NCBI RefSeq assembly: GCF_004114795.1
Contig: NZ_CP035311.1
Location: 3,100,001-3,164,000, forward strand
Direction of reading: 5' to 3'
DNA: 64,000 bases
From: Janthinobacterium sp. 17J80-10
GTDB lineage: Bacteria; Pseudomonadota; Gammaproteobacteria; Burkholderiales; Burkholderiaceae_D
The position numbers and the translations under genes were made by a program. The notes below the pieces were generated by a model that had not been told where the DNA came from, did not search any database, and worked only from the letters and a program-made list of their open reading frames with translations. Positions 32,401 through 41,263 of the stretch are shown here, one piece after another. The first letter of the stretch is position 1; each line of letters starts with the position of its first letter.

Positions 32401-33409
32401 TCGTTGCCAGCACGATGCGGCGGGCATTGGATGTCTTGAAAACACGTTCCTGCTCCTGCACCGACAGGCGGGCAAACAGCGGCAGGATTTCGACATGCGG
32501 CGGGTGGTGCTTCCTCAGGGTTTCGGCGGCATCGCGGATTTCGCGCTCGCCGGGCAAAAAGACCAGCACATCGCCAGGACCGAGGCGGCACAATTCATCG
32601 ACAGCATCTGCCACCGCATCCATCAGGTCGCGCTGCTCGCGGCCTTTTTGCGCTGCCGTGGGGGGAGCACCCGGCTTGGCGGCATTGCGGTCGGGCGGCT
32701 CCACCGGCCGGTAGCGGATCTCGACCGGGTACAGGCGGCCCGATACTTCAATCACGGGTGCCGGCTTGTCGCCGCTGGCGAAATGCCGCGCGAAGCGCTC
32801 GGCATCGATGGTGGCCGACGTGATGATGACCTTGAGATCAGGACGCCTGGGCAGCAGCTGCTTGAGGTACCCCAGCAAAAAATCGATGTTGAGGCTGCGT
32901 TCGTGCGCTTCATCGATGATGATGGTGTCATATTGCTTGAGCAACTGGTCAGTCTGCGTCTCGGCCAGCAGGATACCGTCAGTCATCAGCTTGACCGAGG
33001 CGCCCTTGGTCAGCGTGTCGGTAAAGCGCACCTTGAAGCCGACATGTTCGCCCAGGGGCGACCCCAGTTCCTGGGCAATGCGCTTGGCGGTGGCGGACGC
33101 CGCAATGCGGCGTGGCTGGGTATGGCCGATCAGGCCAGCCTGGCCGCGCCCCAGTTCCAGGCAAATCTTCGGCAATTGCGTGGTCTTGCCGGAGCCGGTT
33201 TCACCGGAAACGATCACCACCTGGTTGGCGCGCAGGGCGGCCGCAATCTCGTCGCGTCGGCCCGATACCGGCAATTCTTCCGGGAAGACGATCGGCGGCA
33301 AGGGATTGCGCACAGGCGCAGAAGCGGACGCGGGCGCGCTTGCGCGGCCGGGCTTGGGGCCCCGGGACGGCGCGCCCGTGGTATTTTTGGGAAGTTCAGG
33401 TGCAGACAT
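29420..33409 (-). CDS. hrpA: ATP-dependent RNA helicase HrpA
   Basis: 1329 residues, DEAH-box helicase with the long HrpA C-terminal extension. N-terminal tail is low-complexity Ala/Pro/Ser. Motifs: Walker A GETGSGKTTQLPK (about 75-87), DEAH in IIDEAHERSLN, SATI(D), and QRAGRCGR. The helicase core is followed by HA2, OB-fold and DUF3418 regions. E. coli HrpA (about 1300 aa) acts in mRNA processing and rescue of stalled ribosomes. The ATG at 33409 (MSAPELPKN) is chosen over a start 14 codons further out, which would overlap argA. Its start and the argA start are only 24 bp apart. The opposite strand of this gene shows a long open frame due to GC bias only. Confidence 0.95.
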   Translation of the reverse strand: MSAPELPKNTTGAPSRGPKPGRASAPASASAPVRNPLPPIVFPEELPVSGRRDEIAAALRANQVVIVSGETGSGKTTQLPKICLELGRGQAGLIGHTQPRRIAASATAKRIAQELGSPLGEHVGFKVRFTDTLTKGASVKLMTDGILLAETQTDQLLKQYDTIIIDEAHERSLNIDFLLGYLKQLLPRRPDLKVIITSATIDAERFARHFASGDKPAPVIEVSGRLYPVEIRYRPVEPPDRNAAKPGAPPTAAQKGREQRDLMDAVADAVDELCRLGPGDVLVFLPGEREIRDAAETLRKHHPPHVEILPLFARLSVQEQERVFKTSNARRIVLATNVAETSLTVPGIRYVVDAGLARVKRYSYRNKVEQLQIEAVAQSAANQRAGRCGRVAAGVCIRLYEEQDFLLRPKFTDPEILRSSLASVILRMKSLHLADVETFPFIEPPLGRAIADGYQLLQELGAVDDNNQLTATGRQLAKLPLDPRIGRMILAAREHACLSEVLVIAAALSVQDPRDRPLEAQQAADQAHKKFADEKSEFVSYLKIWKWFEEAVEHKKTNRQLADNCRANFLSQLRLREWRDVHSQLLTLVREQGWRMNEAPATYEQLHVALLTGLLGNIGFKAEDEPYYLGARAIKFHVWPGSHLAKKAGKWIMAAELVETNRLYARCIAQIQPEWLERIGGHLLKKSWGDPRWEKRTAQVSAYERATLYGLVVYSQRRINFGAINPAEAREIFIRGALVDGDYETRAPFFMHNQRLLREIENLEHKSRRLDVLVDEELIFAFYDKLVPAEIVNGAAFEKWLKDATAQNPKLLHLNRDDLMRHEAAGITTDVFPKAMSVAGTDMALTYHFEPGSPRDGVTLAVPLYGLNQVSAARCEWLVPGMLKEKVHLLLKSLPQKLRRHCVPLPDYAAGFCDRTHAALGFGKGPLLDALIADIREQTSIVTKLSDFKLETLPAHHFMNFKVVDEHGRQLEMGRNLAALQGEFGGQARQSFQRLAEAATFVPADGAGASAHSSNAANSGVGKQVVAAGIAAKPGAAASGGQPGAIDQQNLTTWSFGELPELLEIQRGKQTLIGFPALVDKGGHCDIEVFDDPDEAVRVHHAGLRRLIALQLKEQVKYLEKNIAGLQQMGMQFMSLGTQEELRDQIIQAGLERACLQAPLPKNAAEFNQRRDEGKARLGLLVNEIARLAGQILAEYHALPKKLQGAKGHPQAVADIQAQLLGLIGKRFIAENDYAQLAYFPRYLKAINVRLEKLRADPARDARLMAEWQQVAQPWQRAQKGQGARSDPKMAEFRWLLEELRVSLYAQELRTPMPVSAKRLQKVWETLQR

Positions 33410-33421
33410 GGCTGGGCGAAT

Positions 33422-33427
33422 TATAAT
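33422..33427 (+). promoter_or_regulatory. TATAAT -10 element for argA
   Basis: A perfect TATAAT ends 6 bp before the argA ATG (33434), so transcription would start at or next to the start codon. There is no clear -35 element 17 bp upstream (GGTGCA) and no Shine-Dalgarno, which fits a leaderless mRNA. The element lies inside the 24-bp gap to the divergent hrpA. Confidence 0.5.
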
Positions 33428-33433
33428 GCGGCC

Positions 33434-34744
33434 ATGGAAAATCCGATTCAATTCGTTGCGTGGCTGCGTTCAGTTGCGCCCTATATCCACGCTTTCCGCG
33501 GCAAAACCTTCGTGGTCGCCTTCCCGGGCGAGCTGGTCATGGCTGGCGCGCTGCCGGTTCTGGCGCATGACTTGTCACTTTTGCACGCCCTTGGCATCAA
33601 GGTGGTGATCGTGCACGGCTCGCGTCCGCAAGTGGCGGAACAACTTGCGCTACGCCACGTGGAAGGGCGCTTTCACAATGGCTTACGCATCACCGATGTG
33701 GCGGCACTGGAATGCGCCAAGGAAGCGGCCGGCGAGCTGCGCCTGGATATCGAGGCCGCCTTCAGCCAGGGCTTGCCGAATACGCCCATGGCGCATGCGG
33801 CGATCCGCATCATTTCCGGCAATTTTGTCGTCGCCAAGCCGCTTGGCGTGATCGAGGGCATCGACTTCGAATGGACGGGCCTGACCCGCAAGATTGCCTA
33901 CGAGACCATCAACCCCATTCTCAACAATGGCGGCCTGGTCCTGCTGTCGCCACTGGGCTTTTCGCCGACAGGTGAAGTCTTTAATCTGACCCTCGAAGAC
34001 GTGGCGGTGGCTGCGGCAACCGCACTACGCGCCGACAAGCTGATTTTCATTACCGAGACGCCGATGCTGACCGACGCCGCCGGCACGGAAATGCGCGAAC
34101 TGTCGACGCACCAGGCCTCGGCCGTGCTCTCGTCGGAATGCCTGCCGGCCGATTCGGCCTTCTATCTCGAGCATGCCATGAAGGCGTGCCGCAACGGCGT
34201 GCCGCGCGCGCATATCGTGCCGTTTGCCACAGATGGCTCGGCGCTGCTGGAATTGTTCACCCACGATGGCATCGGCACGATGATTTCCAACGAAAACGTG
34301 GAAAGCCTGCGCGAAGCCACCATCGAGGACGTCGGCGGCATCCTGCAGCTGATTGAACCCCTGGAAGCCGATGGCACCCTGGTCAAGCGCGGACGCGAAC
34401 TGATCGAGCGCGAAATCAGCTATTTTTCGGTGATCGAGCATGATGGTGTTATCTTCGGCTGTGCCGCGCTGTATCCATTCCCGGCAGACAAGATGGCGGA
34501 GATGGCTTGCCTGATCGTCAATCCCGAGGTGCAGGGCCAGGGTGATGGCGAGCGCCTGCTCTCGCACATGGAAAACCGCGCGCGCGCTGCCGGCATCAAA
34601 CAGCTGTTCGTGCTGACCACCCGCACGGCGCACTGGTTCCTCAGGCGCGGCTTTGTCGCCGCCACGGTCGATGACCTGCCCAAGAACCGGCAACTCATGT
34701 ACAACTGGCAGCGCAAGTCGCTGGTATTTATTAAGAAACTTTAA
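33434..34744 (+). CDS. argA: N-acetylglutamate synthase ArgA
   Basis: 436 residues, first step of arginine biosynthesis: acetyl-CoA plus glutamate to N-acetylglutamate. N-terminal amino-acid-kinase-like domain (about 1-290; VVIVHGSRPQVAE, LVLLSPLGFSPTGEVFNL), which in this family gives arginine feedback control, and C-terminal GNAT domain (about 295-436) with the acetyl-CoA loop VNPEVQGQGDGERLL. E. coli ArgA has 443 residues, so length agrees. The ATG at 33434 begins MENPIQFVAWLRSVAPYIH, typical of the family; the frame stays open far upstream, opposite hrpA, but that is not coding. yggX follows after 9 bp. Confidence 0.95.
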   Translation: MENPIQFVAWLRSVAPYIHAFRGKTFVVAFPGELVMAGALPVLAHDLSLLHALGIKVVIVHGSRPQVAEQLALRHVEGRFHNGLRITDVAALECAKEAAGELRLDIEAAFSQGLPNTPMAHAAIRIISGNFVVAKPLGVIEGIDFEWTGLTRKIAYETINPILNNGGLVLLSPLGFSPTGEVFNLTLEDVAVAAATALRADKLIFITETPMLTDAAGTEMRELSTHQASAVLSSECLPADSAFYLEHAMKACRNGVPRAHIVPFATDGSALLELFTHDGIGTMISNENVESLREATIEDVGGILQLIEPLEADGTLVKRGRELIEREISYFSVIEHDGVIFGCAALYPFPADKMAEMACLIVNPEVQGQGDGERLLSHMENRARAAGIKQLFVLTTRTAHWFLRRGFVAATVDDLPKNRQLMYNWQRKSLVFIKKL

Positions 34745-34753
34745 GGAAAAAAC

Positions 34754-35026
34754 ATGGCACGTACCGTTCACTGTATCAAGCTCGACAAGGACGCCGAGGG
34801 GCTGGATTTTCCGCCGTACCCGGGCGAACTGGGCAAGCGCATCTATGAAAGCGTCTCCAAGGAAGCCTGGGGCGGCTGGCTCAAGCACCAGACCATGCTG
34901 GTCAATGAAAACCGCCTCAACCTGGCCGATGCGCGCGCGCGCAAATATCTGGCGACGCAAATGGAAAAGCATTTCTTTGGCGACGGTGCCGATGCGGCGC
35001 AAGGCTACGTGCCGCCAAGCGAATAA
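34754..35026 (+). CDS. yggX: Fe(2+)-trafficking protein YggX
   Basis: 90 residues, complete Ygg[28 protein letters not shown], the conserved Cys at position 7, [31 protein letters not shown], and KHFFGDG near the end. In enteric bacteria it is part of iron handling and protects Fe-S proteins from oxidants. The start ATG at 34754 has AAGGAAAA upstream. It is 9 bp after argA on the same strand, so it is likely in one operon with argA, with a terminator immediately after. Confidence 0.95.
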   Translation: MARTVHCIKLDKDAEGLDFPPYPGELGKRIYESVSKEAWGGWLKHQTMLVNENRLNLADARARKYLATQMEKHFFGDGADAAQGYVPPSE

Positions 35027-35044
35027 GTATTCAGGCTTTTACAT

Positions 35045-35078
35045 AAAAAAGCCCGCCGATGCACGCGCGGGCTTTTTT
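35045..35078. terminator. Rho-independent terminator after yggX
   Basis: A-tract, GCCCGC (35051-35056) pairs with GCGGGC (35067-35072) over a loop of 10 nt, then six T. The A-rich left side could serve the converging PAP2 gene on the minus strand. Confidence 0.9.
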
Positions 35079-35107
35079 CATTATGGAAGAAATTATTGTT
35101 TGTAAGT

Positions 35108-35827
35108 TCAGTGCATCAAGGCGAGGGCAACCGGAATGGCTCGCAATGCATGGCGAACACCAACAAACAAATTTGCCATATCCATGACCAGTACAAACAT
35201 TATGGCGTGCAGGAGGTACTCTTTGCCGCCGAAAACAAGCAGCACTTTCTGAGCCGCCTGGCGCACGGCTGTTATTTGGGTAAAAAACATCTGGACAGCC
35301 AGCGCCAGCAAAAAGCCACCAAGCACATCGCTGGGATAATGATAGGCAAGATAGACCCGTGGCAGTGCAATGGCGAACAGTGTCCAGGCAAGGGCTGCCA
35401 CGCCAAGGCGCTTGTTGCTGCAGGCGATAGCAATCGCAAGCGAAAAATACATCGTTGCGGTATCACTGGGAAAGGAGTTCAAATGCGTCAGCGAATCCGC
35501 TGTCGTCCATATTGACATATCGATCGCGGGCGCGATTTGTTTGTCGAGGTGCGTATCCAAAAGCGGCCGCACATGCACCATCAGTGAATGCTGCAAGAAT
35601 ACTGATGTCAATGTTGCCACGCAAGTTCCGACCAGCCCGCATAACAAGATCTCCCGATTCCTGCTGGATGCGTCCATAAACCAGGCGGTCCACAGCAGAA
35701 AGAAAATTACTGTTCCTCTTAAGAACAAATCATCTGCAATCGTATGGACGAGTTTGTCGATCAGCGGCCATTGACCAATAAGCCCGTTGAGCAAGTGGAA
35801 TAGTGCAGCGTCGAGATCCGCGAGCAT
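35108..35827 (-). CDS. PAP2-family membrane phosphatase
   Basis: 239 residues with about six membrane spans and the PAP2 phosphatase motifs: HVRPLL (motif 1, degenerate K-x6-RP), FPSDTATM (motif 2, PSGH relative with D in place of G and T in place of H), and RVYLAYHYPSDVLGG (motif 3, R-x5-H-x3-D). Candidates are undecaprenyl pyrophosphate or phosphatidate phosphatase. The Arg/His/Asp of motif 3 are intact; the His to Thr change in motif 2 (expected PSGH) could alter activity. Start ATG 35827. It stands alone, convergent to yggX; a 205-bp gap separates it from rpiA. Confidence 0.8.
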   Translation of the reverse strand: MLADLDAALFHLLNGLIGQWPLIDKLVHTIADDLFLRGTVIFFLLWTAWFMDASSRNREILLCGLVGTCVATLTSVFLQHSLMVHVRPLLDTHLDKQIAPAIDMSIWTTADSLTHLNSFPSDTATMYFSLAIAIACSNKRLGVAALAWTLFAIALPRVYLAYHYPSDVLGGFLLALAVQMFFTQITAVRQAAQKVLLVFGGKEYLLHAIMFVLVMDMANLFVGVRHALRAIPVALALMH

Positions 35828-36032
35828 TGGGCTCTTTCATTATCCAGTAAATACTATTGGACAATGCTCGCCAGATTACAACGTTGATATCTAGCAAAAC
35901 AGTTTTGAATTGTTTCAGTTAGAAAATACGCCCCTTGCCGGCGAGGGCATTTCGATCACCAGATTGATTCAATTTTTTATTTGAAAATTCAAGCCGCCTG
36001 CCTGCGATCTGACACCAATCTCCGGGCCAGGC

Positions 36033-36704
36033 TCAATAGGTGAATTTCTTCACGCCATCAGCCATGCCCAGCAGGCCGACATCGGCGCCACGGCGGGCGA
36101 ACAGCCCCACCGTGACCACGCCGACGATATTGTTGATCTGCGCCTCCAGCACCACCGGGTCGGCGATCTGCAAGCCATGCAAATCGAGGATGTAGCAACC
36201 ATTGTCGGTCAGCAGAGGCTGGCCGTCTTTCAGGCGCAGGCGCGGCTCGCCACCCAGTTGCGCAAGCGCGCGCGCCACAGACGCATGCCCCATCGGTATC
36301 ACTTCGACCGGCAACGGGAATTTGCCCAGCTTGTCGACCAGCTTGGAACCGTCGGCGATGCAGACGAACTTGCCCGCGACGGAAGCAACAATCTTCTCGC
36401 GTGTCAGCGCCGCGCCACCGCCCTTGATCATGGCGCCGGCGGCGGTGATCTCGTCGGCGCCATCGATGTACACGGGCATCGAGACGACATCGTTGAGATC
36501 AAAGACTTCGATGCCATGCGACTTCAGGCGCGCCGCCGTGGCTTCGGAGGACGCGACCGCACCCTTGATCTTGTGCTTGATCTTGCCAAGTTCATCGATA
36601 AAGAAATTGGCGGTGGAACCGGTGCCGACCCCGACAATTTCACCTTCCACGACATATTCGATGGCGGCACGTGCAACCGCCTGCTTGAGTTCGTCCTGAG
36701 TCAT
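36033..36704 (-). CDS. rpiA: Ribose-5-phosphate isomerase A
   Basis: 223 residues, the normal length. Interconverts ribose 5-phosphate and ribulose 5-phosphate. Marks: [31 protein letters not shown] and [14 protein letters not shown] (catalytic Glu/Lys), and the C-terminal [17 protein letters not shown]. The ATG at 36704 ([11 protein letters not shown]) is chosen over a TTG four codons upstream. It is 30 bp downstream of eda on the same strand and so is likely the last gene of edd-eda-rpiA. The link of a pentose-phosphate isomerase to the Entner-Doudoroff genes fits one carbon-flux operon. Confidence 0.95.
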   Translation of the reverse strand: MTQDELKQAVARAAIEYVVEGEIVGVGTGSTANFFIDELGKIKHKIKGAVASSEATAARLKSHGIEVFDLNDVVSMPVYIDGADEITAAGAMIKGGGAALTREKIVASVAGKFVCIADGSKLVDKLGKFPLPVEVIPMGHASVARALAQLGGEPRLRLKDGQPLLTDNGCYILDLHGLQIADPVVLEAQINNIVGVVTVGLFARRGADVGLLGMADGVKKFTY

Positions 36705-36734
36705 GTCTGCTCGCAAATGGGAGAATCCACTATT

Positions 36735-37385
36735 TTAGCGCAGCGCGCTGGCTTGTCGCGCCAGCGCAGTGATGGCGGCCCAGTCGCCGGCATGCAGCGC
36801 CTCTTTCGGCGTCAGCCAGGACCCGCCCACGCAGGCGACATTTTCCAGCGCAAGAAATTGCGGCGCGCTCTCCAGTGTGATGCCGCCGGTCGGGCAAAAC
36901 AATACATCCGGCAATGGGCCTGCCAGGGCTTTCAACATGCCCACGCCGCCCGCCGGCACCGCCGGAAACAACTTCAATTGCGCAAAGCCTGCCTCGCGCG
37001 CAGCCATGACCTCACTGGGTGTCATCACACCGGGTAGCAGCGGCAGGCCGGAGGAGCGGGCAGCATCGACCAATGCACCAGTCAACCCGGGAGAAACCCC
37101 GAAGACCGCGCCGGCATCGCGCGCCGCGGCGAACTCCTCGGGCCGCGTCAGGGTGCCGACGCCGACAATCGCCTGCGGCACCTGTTCGGCAATGGCCCGG
37201 ATGGCGGCCAGGCCATGCGCGGTGCGCAAGGTAATTTCGAGCACCCGGATGCCGCCGGCAACCAGCGCTTGCGCCAGCGGCACGGCTTGTTGCGGTTCGT
37301 CGATGGCGATCACGGGAATCACCGGCGATGCGCGCATAATGTCGGTCAACTTCATGGCGGCGAGTTTCGTTGCGGTCGGGGTCAT
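36735..37385 (-). CDS. eda: 2-dehydro-3-deoxyphosphogluconate (KDPG) aldolase
   Basis: 216 residues, class I aldolase splitting KDPG into pyruvate and glyceraldehyde 3-phosphate. Marks: PVIPVIAID, the catalytic Glu in LEITLRT, GVGTLTRPEE, LPGVMTPSEVMAA, and the Schiff-base Lys in AQLKLFPAVPAGG. FCPTGGI and GGSWLTPKE are the phosphate-binding end. The ATG at 37385 has AGGAG 10 nt upstream; a TTG three codons earlier would sit on top of this site. It is 17 bp from edd and 30 bp from rpiA. Confidence 0.96.
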   Translation of the reverse strand: MTPTATKLAAMKLTDIMRASPVIPVIAIDEPQQAVPLAQALVAGGIRVLEITLRTAHGLAAIRAIAEQVPQAIVGVGTLTRPEEFAAARDAGAVFGVSPGLTGALVDAARSSGLPLLPGVMTPSEVMAAREAGFAQLKLFPAVPAGGVGMLKALAGPLPDVLFCPTGGITLESAPQFLALENVACVGGSWLTPKEALHAGDWAAITALARQASALR

Positions 37386-37402
37386 CAGGGGCAATCTCCT
37401 GG

Positions 37403-39337
37403 TCAGCGTTTCTGGACAATCATGGTGTCGCGATCAGTGAAGGGTGTGTCTTCATCATTGAACGGCTCGCCCGCATCGGCACCCAGCGAATTGTTCTCGA
37501 ACTCGGCCGCCAGAACCGGCGGCAGCCCAAAGGTCGCGCCGCCCTCCTCGGCCGTACTGACCGTACGGCGGAACATCGCGAACAGCTCGCGCCCCATGCC
37601 CACTTCGTTGGGCGACATGTCCACAGCCTCAGGCACGCGTGCTGCCCATTGCGCTGCCGGCACCTGTGCTTCGAGCAAGCCGTTCTCGGCATCGAGGCGG
37701 ATCATGTCGCCGGTTTTGACCAGCCCGAGCGGGCCGCCGGCCAGCACTTCCGGCGACACATGAATCGCCGCCGGCACCTTGCCGGAGGCCCCCGACATGC
37801 GTCCATCGGTGACCAGGCCGACATGGTAGCCGGCATCCTGCAGGCTACCCAGCGCGGGCGTCAGGGAATGCAACTCCGGCATGCCATTGGCCCGCGGCCC
37901 CTGGAAGCGCACGACTGCAATGAAATCGCGCTCAAGTTGCCCTGCCTCGTAAGCCTGCATGAAAGCGTCCTGCGAATCAAAAACAATGGCAGGCGCCTCG
38001 ACCAGGCGATGCTGCGGCTTGACTGCAGAGACCTTGACCACGGCGCGCCCGAGATTTCCCGACAGCAGGCGCAGCCCGCCTTCGGGTGAAAACGGTTCGG
38101 CGACCGGGCGCACCACGTTCAGGTCGCCGCTCACGGCGGGCGCAGGCTTCCATACAGCAACGTCATCTTCCAGCAAGGGTTCGGCGCAATGCGCGCGCAG
38201 GCCCTGACCGAGGACGGTGGTGACGTCCTCATGCAGCAAGCCGGCATCGAGCAGCTCGCGGATGACAAAGGGGGTGCCGCCGGCGGCATGAAAATGATTC
38301 ACATCGGCATCGCCGTTCGGGTAGATCCGCGCCAGGAGCGGCACTACGTGGGAGAGCGCATTGAAATCATCCCAGTCGATGATGATGCCGGCGGCGCGTG
38401 CAATGGCCACCAGGTGCAGCGTATGGTTGGTGGAACCGCCCGTGGCGAGCAGCGCGGCGATGGCGTTGACGATGGCCTTTTCATCGACCACGTGCCCGAC
38501 CGGCAGGTATTGCTGGCCCAGCGCCGAAATTTCGACAGCGCGGCGCGCCGCCGCACGGGTCAGGGCATCGCGCAGCGGCGTATTGGGGGAAATGAATGCC
38601 GCACCCGGCAAATGCAGCCCCATGACTTCCATCAGCATCTGGTTACTGTTGGCAGTGCCGTAGAAGGTACAGGTGCCTGCCCCATGATAGGACTTCGATT
38701 CCGCCTCAAGCAACTCCTCGCGACCAATCTTGCCTTGCGCATACAGCTGGCGCACCCGCGACTTTTCAGGGTTGGACATGCCGGAGGTCATTGGCCCGCC
38801 AGGGATAAAAATGGCGGGCAGGTGGCCGAAATGCAAGGCGCCAATCAACAGACCAGGCACGATTTTGTCGCAAATACCGAGATACACCGCGGCATCGAAC
38901 ATATTGTGCGAGAGGGCTACAGCTGTTGCCATGGCGATGGTGTCGCGCGAAAACAGCGACAGTTCCATCCCTGCCTGGCCTTGCGTAATGCCGTCGCACA
39001 TGGCGGGCGTGCCACCGGCAAATTGCGCCACGCCGCCGGCTTCGCGCACTGCCTCCTTGATCAGCGGTGGAAAATGCTCGTAGGGCTGGTGCGCCGACAA
39101 CATGTCGTTGTAGGCAGAGATGATTGCCACCGAGGGGCATTTCAGCTGCTTGAGCTTTAACTTGTCGTTCGGCGGGAAAGCCGCGAAGCCATGGGCAAGG
39201 TTGGTACAGGACAAGGAGCTTCGATGCGCCCCCTGGTGCCGGGCAGTGTCGAGCCGATGCAGGTAGGCACGACGATTAGCTTGACTGCGCGTAACGATTT
39301 TTTTGGTTACTGCAGCTACAGTAGGGTGAATCGACAT
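37403..39337 (-). CDS. edd: 6-phosphogluconate dehydratase (Entner-Doudoroff)
   Basis: 644 residues of the IlvD/Edd family, a [4Fe-4S] dehydratase forming KDPG from 6-phosphogluconate. Cluster Cys are visible in [12 protein letters not shown] and [13 protein letters not shown], a further Cys in [11 protein letters not shown], and GGSTNH is a substrate site. It is slightly longer than E. coli Edd (603). The ATG at 39337 begins [14 protein letters not shown], with AAGGA about 10 nt upstream; an upstream in-frame ATG at 39415 would overlap the divergent promoter. The first gene of a three-gene operon, edd-eda-rpiA, read divergently from pgi, with two operator-like boxes in between. Confidence 0.95.
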   Translation of the reverse strand: MSIHPTVAAVTKKIVTRSQANRRAYLHRLDTARHQGAHRSSLSCTNLAHGFAAFPPNDKLKLKQLKCPSVAIISAYNDMLSAHQPYEHFPPLIKEAVREAGGVAQFAGGTPAMCDGITQGQAGMELSLFSRDTIAMATAVALSHNMFDAAVYLGICDKIVPGLLIGALHFGHLPAIFIPGGPMTSGMSNPEKSRVRQLYAQGKIGREELLEAESKSYHGAGTCTFYGTANSNQMLMEVMGLHLPGAAFISPNTPLRDALTRAAARRAVEISALGQQYLPVGHVVDEKAIVNAIAALLATGGSTNHTLHLVAIARAAGIIIDWDDFNALSHVVPLLARIYPNGDADVNHFHAAGGTPFVIRELLDAGLLHEDVTTVLGQGLRAHCAEPLLEDDVAVWKPAPAVSGDLNVVRPVAEPFSPEGGLRLLSGNLGRAVVKVSAVKPQHRLVEAPAIVFDSQDAFMQAYEAGQLERDFIAVVRFQGPRANGMPELHSLTPALGSLQDAGYHVGLVTDGRMSGASGKVPAAIHVSPEVLAGGPLGLVKTGDMIRLDAENGLLEAQVPAAQWAARVPEAVDMSPNEVGMGRELFAMFRRTVSTAEEGGATFGLPPVLAAEFENNSLGADAGEPFNDEDTPFTDRDTMIVQKR

Positions 39338-39365
39338 GGCAAAATTATCCTTGGCTAAGCCGAAT

Positions 39366-39380
39366 TGAAATTTTACTACA
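39366..39380 (-). promoter_or_regulatory. HexR-like operator upstream of edd
   Basis: The reverse strand reads TGTAGTAAAATTTCA, close to the proteobacterial HexR palindrome TGTARTWWWWTTACA. It lies 29 bp ahead of the edd ATG and overlaps a TAAAAT that could be the -10 element (with TTGGGA 18 bp upstream). It shares GTAGTAAA and the right-hand TT.C with the box near pgi. Confidence 0.65.
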
Positions 39381-39500
39381 TTGCTGCAATCCATCCCAAA
39401 GAGCTCGGCATCCATTGAGATTTCCCATGCCAGCCACGCCTGCCGTCAGGGAAGATGTTACAGCATTCTCATTGCGCACAACGACGCGATCGCATCATCC

Positions 39501-39515
39501 AGTAGTAAATTTACT
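39501..39515 (+). promoter_or_regulatory. HexR-like operator upstream of pgi
   Basis: AGTAGTAAATTTACT contains the perfect 12-bp palindrome AGTAAATTTACT (39504-39515) and matches 11 of 15 positions of the edd box. A TATATT at 39527-39532 is a -10 candidate placing the -35 region on this box, which suits repression of pgi-zwf. The gene for a HexR-type regulator is in the same operon. Confidence 0.65.
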
Positions 39516-39555
39516 TAAAAGTATTGTATATTTATCCCACTTATCAATTCGTCAC

Positions 39556-41250
39556 ATGCCCCAGATGCCTTTTACCGCCACCGCGGCCAATGCGGCCCTG
39601 ATGGAGCACCATACTCTTGCACGTGGTTGGCAATTGCGCGACCTGTTCGCGCAGGATCCGGCACGTGCACAAACCTTGTCACTCGAAGTGGCCGGCCTGT
39701 TCCTGGATTATTCCAAGAACCGCCTCGACCGCTCCACTATCGCGCTGCTGGTGCGCCTGGCCCAGGAATGCGGCGTCGAAAAGCACCGTGAGGCCATGTT
39801 TGCCGGTGAGCGCATCAACACCACCGAACAACGCGCCGTCTTGCATACGGCCCTGCGCGCACCTCGCGGACAATCCTTGCGACTCGACGGCGTCGACATC
39901 AATGCCCAGGTCCACGCCGTACTCGACCGCATGGCTGCCTTTTCCGAACGGGTACGCACCGGCACCTGGCGCGGCTATTCGGATTTGCCTATTACCGATA
40001 TCGTCAACATCGGCATCGGCGGCTCCGATCTCGGCCCGAAGATGGCGTGCCAGGCCCTGCGCCCGTATGTGCATCCGCGCCTGACCCCGCACTTCATTTC
40101 CAACGCCGATGGCCACGACCTCGCTGCCCTGCTCCCGCACCTGAATCCCGCCACCACACTCTTCATCGTTGCCTCCAAAACGTTTACCACGGCGGAAACC
40201 ATGATGAATGCGCAGACGGCACGAGCCTGGTTCCTGCGCCAGCATCCGCATCCCGCCGACCTGGAAAAACATTTTGTTGCGGCATCGACCAATACCGAGG
40301 CGGTGCAAGCGTTTGGCATTGCCCCTGAAAATATGTTCCCCTTCTGGGATTGGGTCGGCGGCAGGTATTCACTCTGGTCGGCGATCGGCCTGCCCGTCAT
40401 GCTGGCAATCGGCGCCGAGCGTTTTACGCATATGCTCGCGGGCGCCCATGCGCTGGACCGCCATTTCCAGCAAGCGCCACTGGTGCAGAACATGCCTGTG
40501 TTGCTGGCATTGATCGGGATCTGGAATCGCAATTATTTCCATGATGCGACCTTGTCGATTGCGCCCTACCACGAAGACTTGAAACACTTTCCTGCCTACC
40601 TGCAGCAACTGGAAATGGAAAGCAACGGCAAGCAGGTGAACCGTGATGGCGTGCCACTGGAAGCCTGCACCTGTCCCGTTATCTGGGGTGACGTCGGCAC
40701 AAATGGGCAGCATGCCTATTTCCAGCTGCTGCATCAGGGATGCGATATCGTGCCTGTCGATTTTATTGCAGCCTTAAAACCCAGCCATGATTTCCCCGGC
40801 CACCACACGGCCTTGCTGGCAAACTGCTTCGCCCAGTCGGAAGCATTAATGCTCGGAAAAACCAGCGATGAAGCCCGAAACGACTTGCGAGCCGAAGGGA
40901 AATCTTCAGAAGCGATTGCCGCGTTGTTGCCTCACAAGATTTTTCCTGGCAATCGTCCCAGCAATACGCTTTTGCTTGATGAATTGTCGCCCGCCAGACT
41001 TGGCGCCCTGATTGCGCTCTATGAACACAAGACATTCGTGCAAGGCGTTATCTGGGGCGTCAACAGCTTCGACCAGTGGGGCGTAGAACTGGGCAAAGTG
41101 CTGGCAAAAAAAATTCATGCGGAACTGGCTGATGCGAGCGTATCTAACCAGCATGACAGTTCCACCCTCGGCTTGATTGCACGCGCCCGGGCCGTTGCAC
41201 CCGCAAAGCCGGATGGCGGCAATATTTCGCGCGCCGAGCCATTTCCCTAG
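39556..41250 (+). CDS. pgi: Glucose-6-phosphate isomerase
   Basis: 564 residues, normal length. Interconverts glucose and fructose 6-phosphates. Signatures WVGGRYSLWSAIG and GVNSFDQWGVELGK are the two family patterns, and the catalytic Glu/His/Lys regions are intact (e.g. GHHTALLAN with the conserved His, NIGIGGSDLGP). The start at 39556 (MPQMPFTATAAN) is chosen; an ATG at 39565 is possible and a longer frame from 39415 runs through the promoter region. zwf begins 13 bp later. The pair pgi-zwf feeds glucose 6-phosphate into the Entner-Doudoroff branch. A HexR-like box lies 40 bp upstream. Confidence 0.94.
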   Translation: MPQMPFTATAANAALMEHHTLARGWQLRDLFAQDPARAQTLSLEVAGLFLDYSKNRLDRSTIALLVRLAQECGVEKHREAMFAGERINTTEQRAVLHTALRAPRGQSLRLDGVDINAQVHAVLDRMAAFSERVRTGTWRGYSDLPITDIVNIGIGGSDLGPKMACQALRPYVHPRLTPHFISNADGHDLAALLPHLNPATTLFIVASKTFTTAETMMNAQTARAWFLRQHPHPADLEKHFVAASTNTEAVQAFGIAPENMFPFWDWVGGRYSLWSAIGLPVMLAIGAERFTHMLAGAHALDRHFQQAPLVQNMPVLLALIGIWNRNYFHDATLSIAPYHEDLKHFPAYLQQLEMESNGKQVNRDGVPLEACTCPVIWGDVGTNGQHAYFQLLHQGCDIVPVDFIAALKPSHDFPGHHTALLANCFAQSEALMLGKTSDEARNDLRAEGKSSEAIAALLPHKIFPGNRPSNTLLLDELSPARLGALIALYEHKTFVQGVIWGVNSFDQWGVELGKVLAKKIHAELADASVSNQHDSSTLGLIARARAVAPAKPDGGNISRAEPFP

Positions 41251-41263
41251 AAACGTCCCCATC

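Noticed and set aside
31313-33433. Open frame of about 700 codons on the plus strand, continuous with argA and opposite hrpA
   Set aside because: It is antisense to the intact helicase, has no family resemblance, no ribosome site, and results from the third-position GC bias. ArgA has its normal start at 33434.
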